Positions 1 to 6,708 of a stretch of 7,351 bases of DNA are shown here, piece after piece (positions within the stretch are counted from its first letter, which is position 1; every line of letters begins with the position of its first letter). Location of the stretch: contig CAIPBN010000732.1 in the NCBI GenBank assembly GCA_903863315.1, positions 1 to 7,351 of the forward strand, read 5' to 3'. A model generated the notes under the pieces. It worked only from the letters and a program-made list of their open reading frames with translations, did no database searches and was not told the DNA's origin. This stretch comes from an uncultured Verrucomicrobiota bacterium (GTDB lineage Bacteria > Verrucomicrobiota > Verrucomicrobiia > Limisphaerales > SXTU01). Made by a program: the position numbers and the translations under genes.

Positions 1-1
1 C

Positions 2-631
2 ACCCGCTTGTGGAAAGCGGGTCGCTCGGTCGAATCGCGCGAGCTGAAGCCGGGCACGACAGTGCAGTTGAACTTCGGTCGCGCGGTGAACTGGCGCGAC
101 CACGAGTTCGGCCTCAACGACGTCTGGCTCGACGACGAAAGCCTGAAGCAGGCCACCGACCTCCAGAACCGCCTCAACGTCCGCTACCACCGCATCCGCT
201 GGCTGCCCGGCCGCGTCGAGGCCGTCGAGAACTTCGACTTCGGCGGCGGCTTGGTGACCATCGTGATGTTCGGCGGCGTGGCCAAGCAACTCCTCGACGA
301 CCTGCATGCCGACCGCAACGAGCGCATCGCCGTCGCGCCCGCGGAGCACACATTGCGGACATGGACACACCGCGGCGACCGCGCGTTTGGCAAGCTGGTG
401 AAATGGGAAACCGCACCGGTCGTGCCGGGCTTCAGCGGCGTGCGCCTGCATCTGAAGTTCGCTGAGATGCTGGATCATTACCGGGCCGGGAACGCCGTGC
501 GGGTGAAGGCCGAAAGCTGGACGTGGATCAGCAACACGCCCGAGGAGCGCGTGAAATCGTTCGAGGACCGCGACCGCTCGCGCACCCTGCGCCTGCCGCA
601 ACAGGTGGCTCCCGAAGAGAAGGCCCGCTGA
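2..631 (+). CDS. Unrecognised protein, C-terminal part (5' end outside window)
   Basis: The reading frame is open from the first full codon at base 2 to a TGA at 629-631, about 209 codons. A TTG at base 8 could be taken as a start, but no start signal is visible and the frame runs off the left edge, so this is most likely the 3' part of a longer gene. I do not recognise the family. The product is rich in charged residues and in alternating hydrophobic stretches that suggest beta strands (for example LVTIVMFGGV near the middle and GVRLHLKF later). It ends in a charged tail, PEEKAR. There is no transmembrane segment or CxxCH motif in the visible part. The next gene begins 9 bases after the stop on the same strand, so the two are probably co-transcribed and this may be a partner of the exported cytochrome. 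Coding potential is strong (GC-rich third positions); function is unknown. Confidence 0.75.
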   Translation, partial: TRLWKAGRSVESRELKPGTTVQLNFGRAVNWRDHEFGLNDVWLDDESLKQATDLQNRLNVRYHRIRWLPGRVEAVENFDFGGGLVTIVMFGGVAKQLLDDLHADRNERIAVAPAEHTLRTWTHRGDRAFGKLVKWETAPVVPGFSGVRLHLKFAEMLDHYRAGNAVRVKAESWTWISNTPEERVKSFEDRDRSRTLRLPQQVAPEEKAR

Positions 632-640
632 ATCAACCCC

Positions 641-3007
641 ATGAAACTGCCGCCGTTGCTTTCGTTCGTCATGCTGGCCTTCGCCGCGTCGGCGGCCGAA
701 CCATCGCGGGCCGCGATCGAACCGTTCCTCCGCGACTACTGCCTGCGGTGCCACAACGCCGAGAAAAAGAAGGGTGACCTGCGGCTCGACACGCTCTCAA
801 CCGACTTCAACGACCTCCTCGTCGCCCAGACGTGGGACGAGGTCATGCTGCGTATCAACGCGGGCGAGATGCCGCCGAAGGACGAGAAGCAGCCGCCCGC
901 CGAGGCCGTCAGCAAGGTGGCAGACTGGATCACCACCCGGCTGGCCGCGGGCCGCGCGGCGCGACTTTCGGTGCGCACGCCCGTCACGCTTTTCCGGCTC
1001 AGTCGTGAGGAATACGCCAACACGATCTACGACCTGCTCGGCGTGCGCTTCGACACCGACGCGCCCGGTGCGTTCAGCGAAGATCCTCGCTGGCACGGGT
1101 TCAACCGCATTGGCTCGCAGTTGACGCTGTCGCCGTCGCATGTGGACCGTTACTTCGAGGCGGCGCAGAAAATCATCGGCGAGGCGTTTCCGGAAAAGGA
1201 ACCGCAGACACTGAAAGGTCGTTTCGATGCGGACACCGCCCGTCCGAAGCAGAAGCAGAAGGACACAGGGAGCACCCGTCCCCTGCGCGACCTCGTGCTG
1301 CCCGGCCACACCGCACGCGGCACTATTGATGCGCGCGCGCCAGGCCTGTATCGCATTCGCATCCGACTCAGTGCTGTGCCGTCGATGCGAGGTCGCGTGC
1401 CGCATCTAGTGATTTGGGACAACACCCTGAAGCGCAGCGTTCACGGCGTGGACGTTCTCGCGGGCGAGGACTCGCCCACCACACTGGAAATCGAGACGCA
1501 CCTGCCCGCCGGCCGCTATGGCCTGCTCAACCAGGCACCCGGCCTGTTCGAGGCGCGCGCCCTCTCGCTCACGCAGCAGACGCCGTTCACCCACAGCCGC
1601 GAGCGACACAACGTGCATTCCGGCAGCTACAAAATCTGGGACGAATCCGGCGCGGCCATTCCTCCGCTGCTCATGGTGGACTCGTGCGAGTGGGAAGGCC
1701 CCATCATCCTTGAGGCCGACCGGAAGAAGCGCGACGGCCTGCTGCCCGAGAGTGCGGACCCCGCCGCCGTGCGCGCCGGCCTGAAGCGCTTCCTCGACCG
1801 CGCGTGGCGTCGTCCAGCCACTGAGGTTGAACTCGCCTCGTTCGAAAAGCTCATCGCCAGCGAGATGAAGGCTGGCGAGAAATTCCGCCCGGCCTACCTG
1901 TCCGCGCTCGTGGCGGCCCTGACTTCGAAGAACTTCTACTACCTGCACGAGGGCACCGCCGGCCAGGACCGGAAGCTGGCGAACGACTGGGAGCTCGCGT
2001 CGCGGCTGAGTTATTTCCTCTGGGGCTCGATGCCGGACGAAGCGCTCTTCGCCGCCACGCGCGAGGGGAAGCTCAGCCAGCCCGAAGTCCTGCGCACGCA
2101 GGTCAGCCGCATGTTGGCCGACTCCAAAACTGCAACTTTCCTCAACGCCTTCCCGCATCAATGGCTGCAACTGCACAAGGTCGGATCCTTCCCGCCTGAC
2201 GTTGAGCTTTACCCCGCCTACGACAAATGGCTGGAGGAATGCATGGTGCTCGAATCCAAGCGCTACTTCACGGAGGTCTTCACGCGCAACCTCTCCCTCC
2301 GCGAGTTCCTGCACTCGGACTGGACGATGCTCAATCCTCGGCTCGCCCTCCACTACGGTCTCCCGCCGGTAAAAGGCACTGATTTCCAGCGCGTCACCCT
2401 CCGGCCGGAAGACCGGCGCGGCGGGCTGCTCACCCACGCCTCGGTGCTGTCGCTCACTTCCGACGGCGTGCGGCATCGCCCGGTGCATCGCGGTGTGTGG
2501 TTGTCCGAAACCATCTTCGGCAAGACGCCGCCGCCGCCGCCGCCGAACGTCGAACCGCTCGAACCCACGCCGTCCAATTCGCCCAAGGCCACCATCCGCA
2601 TGCAGCTCGAGGCACACGCGACCAACCCAAACTGCGCGGCATGCCATCGCAAGATTGACCCGCTGGGCTTCGCGTTCGACAACTACGACGCCATCGGCCG
2701 CTGGCGGACTCACGAGCAGGTCAGCACGGGCCAAGGCGACAACCCGTCGGTCAACGCGACCGGCACGCTGCCCAACGGCGCGGCGTTCACTGGTCCGGAT
2801 GAATTCAAGCGCCTCCTCGCGTCCGACCTGAACCGCTTCGCCGAAGCCTTCGCCGGCCAGCTCGCCACCTTCGCCCTGCGGCGCATGATGACACTCGATG
2901 ACGAAGCCGAGCTCCGCGTCATCGCTGCGGCGAGCAAGAGCACGGGTTATCCGCTGCGGACCATGGTGGAGCAGCTCGCCCTCTCCGAGTTCTTCCGCAA
3001 GCGGTGA
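641..3007 (+). CDS. Secreted two-haem PSCyt/DUF1592-family protein
   Basis: The 788-residue product is a Planctomycete-type cytochrome c protein. Seen in order: a Sec signal peptide (residues 1-19, probable cleavage after ASAA); a PSCyt1 haem domain with CLRCH at 34-38 and a likely axial Met77 in GEMPP; a DUF1587 segment (about 111-174, FRLSREEYANTIYDLLG); a strand-rich insert (about 220-320) that may be a beta-sandwich; DUF1595 (about 373-435, RAWRRPA); DUF1592 (about 447-575, SRLSYFLWGSMPD); DUF1588 (about 592-690), with six prolines at 630-635 and a second haem site CAACH at 665-669; and DUF1585 (about 722-786). This is the complete domain order known for the family, so the gene looks intact. 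The biochemical role of these proteins is not established; an extracytoplasmic electron-transfer role, sometimes proposed in polymer breakdown, is inference. The ATG at 641 is chosen because the signal peptide starts there. No good Shine-Dalgarno precedes it. Nine bases separate it from the upstream stop, which suggests an operon. Confidence 0.95.
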   Translation: MKLPPLLSFVMLAFAASAAEPSRAAIEPFLRDYCLRCHNAEKKKGDLRLDTLSTDFNDLLVAQTWDEVMLRINAGEMPPKDEKQPPAEAVSKVADWITTRLAAGRAARLSVRTPVTLFRLSREEYANTIYDLLGVRFDTDAPGAFSEDPRWHGFNRIGSQLTLSPSHVDRYFEAAQKIIGEAFPEKEPQTLKGRFDADTARPKQKQKDTGSTRPLRDLVLPGHTARGTIDARAPGLYRIRIRLSAVPSMRGRVPHLVIWDNTLKRSVHGVDVLAGEDSPTTLEIETHLPAGRYGLLNQAPGLFEARALSLTQQTPFTHSRERHNVHSGSYKIWDESGAAIPPLLMVDSCEWEGPIILEADRKKRDGLLPESADPAAVRAGLKRFLDRAWRRPATEVELASFEKLIASEMKAGEKFRPAYLSALVAALTSKNFYYLHEGTAGQDRKLANDWELASRLSYFLWGSMPDEALFAATREGKLSQPEVLRTQVSRMLADSKTATFLNAFPHQWLQLHKVGSFPPDVELYPAYDKWLEECMVLESKRYFTEVFTRNLSLREFLHSDWTMLNPRLALHYGLPPVKGTDFQRVTLRPEDRRGGLLTHASVLSLTSDGVRHRPVHRGVWLSETIFGKTPPPPPPNVEPLEPTPSNSPKATIRMQLEAHATNPNCAACHRKIDPLGFAFDNYDAIGRWRTHEQVSTGQGDNPSVNATGTLPNGAAFTGPDEFKRLLASDLNRFAEAFAGQLATFALRRMMTLDDEAELRVIAAASKSTGYPLRTMVEQLALSEFFRKR

Positions 3008-3036
3008 CCGGCGGAAATGACCTCTCCGTAAACCTG

Positions 3037-3127
3037 CGGTGGGTAGGGCGGGCTGTCCTCAGCCCGCCGCCGACCACCAGGAGGCCAAAGAACCTCGGCG
3101 GCGCGGTGAGGACACCGCGCACTACCA
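3037..3127. repeat. REP-like intergenic element with two perfect hairpins
   Basis: Two perfect inverted repeats lie in the gap between two genes that end towards each other. Hairpin 1 (3047-3068) has a 9-bp stem GGCGGGCTG/CAGCCCGCC around loop TCCT. Hairpin 2 (3101-3120) has an 8-bp stem GCGCGGTG/CACCGCGC around loop AGGA, the exact complement of loop 1. A competing 9-bp pairing joins 3065-3073 (CGCCGCCGA) to 3095-3103 (TCGGCGGCG). The outer flanks GGTAG (3042-3046) and CTACC (3122-3126) can also pair, closing the whole unit. This layout is that of a dispersed REP-type element, and I recall closely similar sequences between genes in verrucomicrobial genomes, though only one copy is visible here. 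Neither hairpin is followed by a T-run, so it is not a standard intrinsic terminator, though it could stabilise the 3' ends of the converging transcripts. Confidence 0.75.
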
Positions 3128-3199
3128 CACCTCACTGCGCAAATCAGGCATGCAGAGTGGCGCGCAGTTCGTCCCCGCAGCTTTCATCAAGACTTGGCC

Positions 3200-4102
3200 T
3201 CAGCCCTTCCTCAAGGCGCCGAAGACCGTCGTCATGATGTCCTTGAGCAGGCTGCTGTCATTCGAGTGGCAGATGAAGCGTGCGCCCTGCTTGATGGCGC
3301 GCAGTTGCTGCTCGGTCTTGCCGAACCAACTGCCCGCTGGGATGCCGCGTTTGTTGCCGGCGGCGATGACCCTCTGCACCACCGCGATGAACTCCGGATG
3401 ATCGTATTCGTTCGGGATGCCCATGTTGGTCGTCATGTCGTTCGGGCCGATGAACAACGCGCTCACGCCGGGGATGGCACAGATAGCGTCGAGGTTCTCC
3501 AGTGAGCGGACGGACTCAATCATCGGCACAAAAAGCGTGTCGGCACACTTCTGCTCCACGTAGAGGCGGGTCTTCTCGCTGGGCCACTTGCCTTCCGTGA
3601 TCACCCGTTCGAGCGCGACCCCTTTGAGGGGGCGATAAACGGCGGCGGCGGCCAGACGTTTGAGCTGCTCCACATCCTCCGCATATGGGATGACCACGCC
3701 ATCAAACGTGTCGCACACCTTCGCCACGTCGTCGGCATCGCGACTGTGCGTGCGGGCGAGACAGGCGATGCCCTTCGTGGCCAGCGCATAGCGCAGCGGC
3801 AGGAAGTCGGCGATGTCGAGCGCGTTGTGCTCGGCGGTGACGATGACGAAATCAATGCTGCCATCCGGGATGAAGTCCACCACCGCCGGCACCACGGCAT
3901 GCTGGATCAGTGTGCCAAAGACCGGCTGGCCCCGTTTCATCTTGGCCTTGAGCAGCGCGGCGGGCTTGGGTGCGGCGCTCGCGCCAATCGAAGGGACAGT
4001 GGGAGGCTTGCCTGCTTCAGCGGCGGCCGCACTCCCGGCCGCAGCGAGAGTGGACGCAACCGTGGTTGATTGGCCAAGGAATTGGCGACGGGTGGTTTGC
4101 AT
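3200..4102 (-). CDS. Tat-exported HpcH/HpaI-family class II aldolase
   Basis: This 300-residue protein belongs to the HpcH/HpaI aldolase (citrate lyase beta-like) family, metal-dependent TIM-barrel enzymes that cleave or form 2-keto-hydroxy acids with pyruvate. The N-terminus is a clear twin-arginine signal (TRRQFLG at residues 4-10, then an Ala/Thr-rich hydrophobic stretch to about 29), so the folded enzyme is probably exported. The barrel spans about 50-298. Key residues match E. coli HpaI at a constant offset of 47: His92 (H45), Arg117 (R70), metal ligands Glu196 in PMIESV (E149) and Asp222 in FIGPND (D175). The position equivalent to HpaI Asp42 is Thr89 (VTAEH rather than IDGEH), and the substrate-loop motif is altered (YRPLKG). 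The substrate is therefore uncertain. The ATG complement at 4100-4102 is chosen because it gives the whole Tat signal; no Shine-Dalgarno is seen. It is transcribed divergently from the phosphoesterase gene and ends in TGA facing the repeat element. Confidence 0.92.
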   Translation of the reverse strand: MQTTRRQFLGQSTTVASTLAAAGSAAAAEAGKPPTVPSIGASAAPKPAALLKAKMKRGQPVFGTLIQHAVVPAVVDFIPDGSIDFVIVTAEHNALDIADFLPLRYALATKGIACLARTHSRDADDVAKVCDTFDGVVIPYAEDVEQLKRLAAAAVYRPLKGVALERVITEGKWPSEKTRLYVEQKCADTLFVPMIESVRSLENLDAICAIPGVSALFIGPNDMTTNMGIPNEYDHPEFIAVVQRVIAAGNKRGIPAGSWFGKTEQQLRAIKQGARFICHSNDSSLLKDIMTTVFGALRKG

Positions 4103-4271
4103 GGCGGTGGTCTAGCAGAGCGACGGGCAGAATGCCGCAGGAAAACAATGCGAGCGGCGAGTTCTAACAGGGGCAAGGGCATGACCTTCCCTGCGGGGCA
4201 TCCAACCACAGCACGCCTCCACGCTTCCCGCAGAATGGCTGGACTGCTACCGTCACCCACAACCCGCACCC
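4103..4271. promoter_or_regulatory. Divergent intergenic region, presumed promoters for both flanking genes
   Basis: These 169 bases separate the start codons of the divergent aldolase and phosphoesterase genes, so promoters for both should lie here. I cannot pick out a convincing -35/-10 pair, operator palindrome or riboswitch. The only structures seen are short: a CCCTGCGGGG inverted repeat near 4190 and two copies of GCAGAATG about 100 bases apart, neither strong enough to call as a site. Neither gene has a Shine-Dalgarno sequence at normal spacing. Confidence 0.4.
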
Positions 4272-5054
4272 ATGGCCGTGAAAATGCCCATCAAGATGAC
4301 CCGCCGCCGGCTGCTGCTGTCCACCGGCGTAGCCGTGCCAGCCGCAGTGCTGGGCGATGCGCTGGCCTTGGAGCCCAACTGGTTGCAGGTTCGCACGATT
4401 CGGCTGACGCAATCGAAGCCGGCCCATCGCATCGTGCACTTCACCGACCTGCACCACAAAGGTGACTGCGCACTGCTGCAAGCGGTGGTCCAGCGCATCA
4501 ACAACTTGAAACCGGATCTAGTTTGCTTCACGGGCGATTTGGTCGAGGAATCCGCCCATGTGGAAGAGTCGCTGGCCTGTCTCCGAGAGCTGCGCGCCCC
4601 GCTCTACGGCGTGCCGGGCAACCACGACTATTGGGCAAACGTGGACTTTGAGGAGATCAGCCAAGCGTTTGCGGCCACCGGCGGAGCATGGCTGATGGAC
4701 CAGTCCGCCAGCACGCGTGACGGGTTGATTACCCTCCACGGACTGACCTGCACCAATGGCAAGCAGCCGGAACCAGTGCAAGGCACGCGCAACCTGCTGC
4801 TGGTGCATTACCCGGCCTGGGTGAAGCGTTTCCCTGGCCACCGGTTCGACCTCGCGCTCGCCGGCCACTCGCACGGTGGTCAGGTTCGACTGCCGTTCAT
4901 CGGGGCTGCGGTGGTGCCTTGGGGCGTGGACGAATACGACTGGGGACTCTTCCAGACCGTGACCGGCCCGCTTTACGTGAACGCGGGCATCGGCTGGTTT
5001 TATCTCAACGTCCGGTTTCGTTGCCGGCCGGAAATCACGGTGCTGGAGCTTTAA
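4272..5054 (+). CDS. Calcineurin-like metallophosphoesterase (YaeI/YkuE type), Tat-like signal
   Basis: The 260-residue product has the full motif set of a dimetal calcineurin-like phosphoesterase: Asp59-Leu-His61 (FTDLHH), Gly88-Asp89 (FTGDL), Gly116-Asn-His-Asp119 (GNHDYW), His179 (LLVHYP) and Gly198-His-Ser-His201 followed by GGQVRLP. The GGQ..P after the last motif, and the C-terminal glycine then RFRCRPEITVLEL, are typical of the YaeI/YkuE branch, some of which act on lipid-linked or phospholipid-type phosphodiesters; chlamydial LpxG (UDP-diacylglucosamine hydrolase) is related. The substrate here is not determined. The N-terminus (TRRRLLLSTG at 10-19, then a hydrophobic stretch to about 32) resembles a twin-arginine signal or signal anchor, which places it at the membrane or outside. 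Start choice is uncertain: in-frame ATGs at 4272, 4284 and 4296 all retain the arginines and none has a Shine-Dalgarno. It ends 28 bases from the convergent hisD stop. Confidence 0.92.
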   Translation: MAVKMPIKMTRRRLLLSTGVAVPAAVLGDALALEPNWLQVRTIRLTQSKPAHRIVHFTDLHHKGDCALLQAVVQRINNLKPDLVCFTGDLVEESAHVEESLACLRELRAPLYGVPGNHDYWANVDFEEISQAFAATGGAWLMDQSASTRDGLITLHGLTCTNGKQPEPVQGTRNLLLVHYPAWVKRFPGHRFDLALAGHSHGGQVRLPFIGAAVVPWGVDEYDWGLFQTVTGPLYVNAGIGWFYLNVRFRCRPEITVLEL

Positions 5055-5082
5055 GCGCCGGGCTGAATTGGCCTCACCCCGC

Positions 5083-6381
5083 CTATTTGTCCGCCAGCCG
5101 AATCAGCGCAGATTTCCCGTGCGCGTCCAGTCCTTCCAGCTCGGCGAACTTCCGCACCGCGCCCAGCGCCTTCTTCAGCGCGGGCTTGGCATAGTTCACC
5201 ACGCTGGTCCGGCGCTGGAACTGGTCCACGGTCAGGCCGGCGAAGGAGCGGCCGGCGCCGCCCGTGGGCAGGGTGTGGCTCGGGCCGGCCACGTAGTCGC
5301 CCAGCACCGTCGGCGACCAGCCGCCGAGGAAGAGCGCCCCCGCCGTGGTGATCTCCGCCACGGCCTGTTGCTGCTGGCGGATCATCACCTCGCAGTGCTC
5401 CGGCGCGAGCCGGTTCACGAGCGCGAAGCCGTCGGCCAGGGACTTCACCTGGATGAGCCAGCCGTTGCTGGCCAGCGCCTTGGCGATGAACTCGCGACGG
5501 GACAACTTCGGCAGTTGCCGCGCGACCTCCTTCTCCGTGGCCTTGAGAATCTTCGCCGAAGTCGTCACCAGCCAGACACGCTCGTGGCCGGAACCGTGCT
5601 CGGCCTGGGCGAGCAGGTCGGCGGCGATGAACTTCGGATTGGCCGAGTCATCCGCCAGCACCAGCACCTCGCTCGGGCCGGGCAGGAGGTCAATCGCCAC
5701 ATGTCCGACCAGCAACCGTTTGGCCGCGACGACGTAGGCATTGCCCGGACCGAAAACTTTCTGCACCGGGCGAATAGTGGCCGTGCCCAGCGCCAGCGCG
5801 GCGATGGCTTGCGCGCCGCCGGCCTTGTAAATCTCCGTCGCGCCGGCCATGCGCGCGGCAAATAACAGTGCCGGATTCACGGAGCCATCGCGGCCCGGCG
5901 GCGTGCAGACAACAATCTCGCGGCAGCCCGCCACCCGGGCGAGGGTGATGGTCATCAGCGCGGTGGAGACGAGCGGGGCGGTGCCGCCCGGGATGTAGAT
6001 GCCCACGCGCCCGAAGCCGTCGAACTTCTCGCCCACCGTCGCGCCATGTGAGTTGCGCGCCGACCAGTTTTTGCGCAGGGACTTTTTGGCGAAAGCTGCG
6101 ATGTTCTGCTCCGCCTCGGTGACGGCGGCGCGCAGCGCGGCATCCGCTGTGAGGGAGGCGTTGAAGATTTCCGCCGGCGAAACCGCCAACTGCTCAGCCG
6201 TGAGCTGTGCGCCGTCGAAGCGGCCGGTGAGCTCCAGCAAGGCGGCATCACCCCGCGTGCGGATGGCTTCCACAATGCCGCGCGCCCGCTCCTCGACGAC
6301 GGGATCAAAGAGGCTCGATGCCGCCGCAAGCTGGCCCAGCCGCGCCGCGTAGTGCTTGTCCGAAAACTTGAGGACGTTCAT
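5083..6381 (-). CDS. hisD: Histidinol dehydrogenase
   Basis: HisD catalyses the last two steps of histidine synthesis in the cytoplasm: L-histidinol is oxidised through histidinal to L-histidine with two NAD+. The frame is open to 6501, but the ATG at 6379-6381 is preferred because it gives 432 residues, close to the usual length of about 430, with a typical N-terminus (MNVLKFSD); the upstream extension has no family resemblance. With this start the zinc ligands are Gln259 and His262 (AQAEHG), Asp362 (LGDYVAGPSH) and His421 (LDAHGKS), and the catalytic Glu328-His329 pair lies in LAPEH. Other hallmarks are VGIYIPGGTAP (126-136), VFGPGNAYV (209-217) and DLLPGPSEVL (231-240). The gene looks complete and functional and ends in TAG. 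No other his gene is in the window, so it is not in a local his operon as far as seen. The sequence before the start is pyrimidine-rich on the coding strand, with no Shine-Dalgarno. Confidence 0.97.
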   Translation of the reverse strand: MNVLKFSDKHYAARLGQLAAASSLFDPVVEERARGIVEAIRTRGDAALLELTGRFDGAQLTAEQLAVSPAEIFNASLTADAALRAAVTEAEQNIAAFAKKSLRKNWSARNSHGATVGEKFDGFGRVGIYIPGGTAPLVSTALMTITLARVAGCREIVVCTPPGRDGSVNPALLFAARMAGATEIYKAGGAQAIAALALGTATIRPVQKVFGPGNAYVVAAKRLLVGHVAIDLLPGPSEVLVLADDSANPKFIAADLLAQAEHGSGHERVWLVTTSAKILKATEKEVARQLPKLSRREFIAKALASNGWLIQVKSLADGFALVNRLAPEHCEVMIRQQQQAVAEITTAGALFLGGWSPTVLGDYVAGPSHTLPTGGAGRSFAGLTVDQFQRRTSVVNYAKPALKKALGAVRKFAELEGLDAHGKSALIRLADK

Positions 6382-6582
6382 GCGGCGGGAGGCTAGGGGG
6401 GAGAAGTGTCTGAAGCAATCCCGCGTGCGGGCCGAGACCTGGACCCCGAGGCATTTGTCCGCTGGGCACAGGATGACGTCCGCACTTTGGAGGAGCACCA
6501 CACCACGGAGTTGCTCGTCGATGCTTGCCTCTCTCCCCCTTCCTCGGAGGAGTTGAAAGCCGGGGTGAGGGGGGCTCTTGGC
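6382..6582. other. Intergenic mosaic upstream of hisD
   Basis: Together with the remnant that follows, this makes about 320 bases without an intact gene. It should contain the hisD promoter, but I see no clear -35/-10 pair. On the + strand a GTG at 6406, just behind a purine-rich AGGGGGGAG, opens a frame whose first 42 or so codons look protein-like (for example AFVRWAQDDVRTLEEH). That frame then runs into the C/G-rich repeat and collides with the 3' end of the toxin gene, so I do not call it as a gene. The short inverted repeat CCCG/CGGG near 6420 is too small to interpret. Confidence 0.4.
6527..6577. repeat. Degenerate C/G-rich dispersed-type repeat
   Basis: A C-rich tract (CTCTCTCCCCCTTCC) is followed by the near-palindrome TCCTC-G-GAGGA (6541-6551), a short spacer, and then a G-rich tract (GCCGGGGTGAGGGGGG). 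The C-rich and G-rich arms can pair imperfectly. Read on the minus strand it gives the conceptual peptide flavour SPRLSTPPRKGERG, which resembles spurious translations of a common intergenic repeat found in many GC-rich bacterial genomes. Only one copy is seen here, so repeat status rests on recall and on the arm structure. Confidence 0.4.
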
Positions 6583-6708
6583 TCAATACACCAGCACCAG
6601 CACGGTGGTCTGCTCCACGGACTTTACCACGTCCTCGAACTTGCACCCCTTCGGGTGGGCTTCCTTCAGCTTGGCGGCGACTGCGGGGACGAATCGCAGG
6701 TTATTCCT
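6583..6708 (-). pseudogene. Possible 3' gene remnant without a start
   Basis: The minus strand holds 41 sense codons between an in-frame TGA (6709-6711) and a TGA at 6583-6585. There is no ATG, and the frame begins inside the last codons of the toxin gene. The peptide looks like a genuine protein C-terminus, with an amphipathic charged part (VAAKLKEAHPKGCKFEDVV) and then a hydrophobic end TTVLVLVY. Third codon positions are mostly G or C, as in the real genes here. I do not recognise the family. The simplest reading is the tail of a gene whose front was lost when the toxin-antitoxin module was placed beside it; a chance open frame remains possible. Confidence 0.35.

Noticed and set aside
2528..2545. 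Six CCG codons in a row as a microsatellite
   Set aside because: They encode the six-proline stretch in the DUF1588 region; a proline-rich linker at this position is common in the family.
1406..2734. A 442-codon open frame on the minus strand opposite the cytochrome gene
   Set aside because: It is antisense to conserved DUF1595/1592/1588 domains, its product is Arg/Val/Gly-rich without any known motif, and long antisense frames are expected in GC-rich coding DNA.
3047..3120. Intrinsic transcription terminator at the hairpins
   Set aside because: Stems are strong, but no T-run follows on either strand, so I list it only as a repeat.
3004..3401. Short + strand frames crossing the repeat and the aldolase 3' end
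   Set aside because: They consist of translated repeat sequence plus antisense of the aldolase gene, a typical source of spurious hypothetical proteins.
5055..5082. Bidirectional terminator between the phosphoesterase and hisD
   Set aside because: The 28 bases contain no stable inverted repeat with a T-run.
5068..5865. A 265-codon + strand frame opposite hisD
   Set aside because: hisD has every catalytic residue on the other strand; this frame is His/Arg/Gly-rich low-information sequence created by the GC-rich hisD codons.
6382..6501. Longer hisD start near 6501
   Set aside because: It would add 40 residues with no family resemblance; the ATG at 6381 gives the standard length and places the zinc ligands Gln259 and His262 at their usual numbers.
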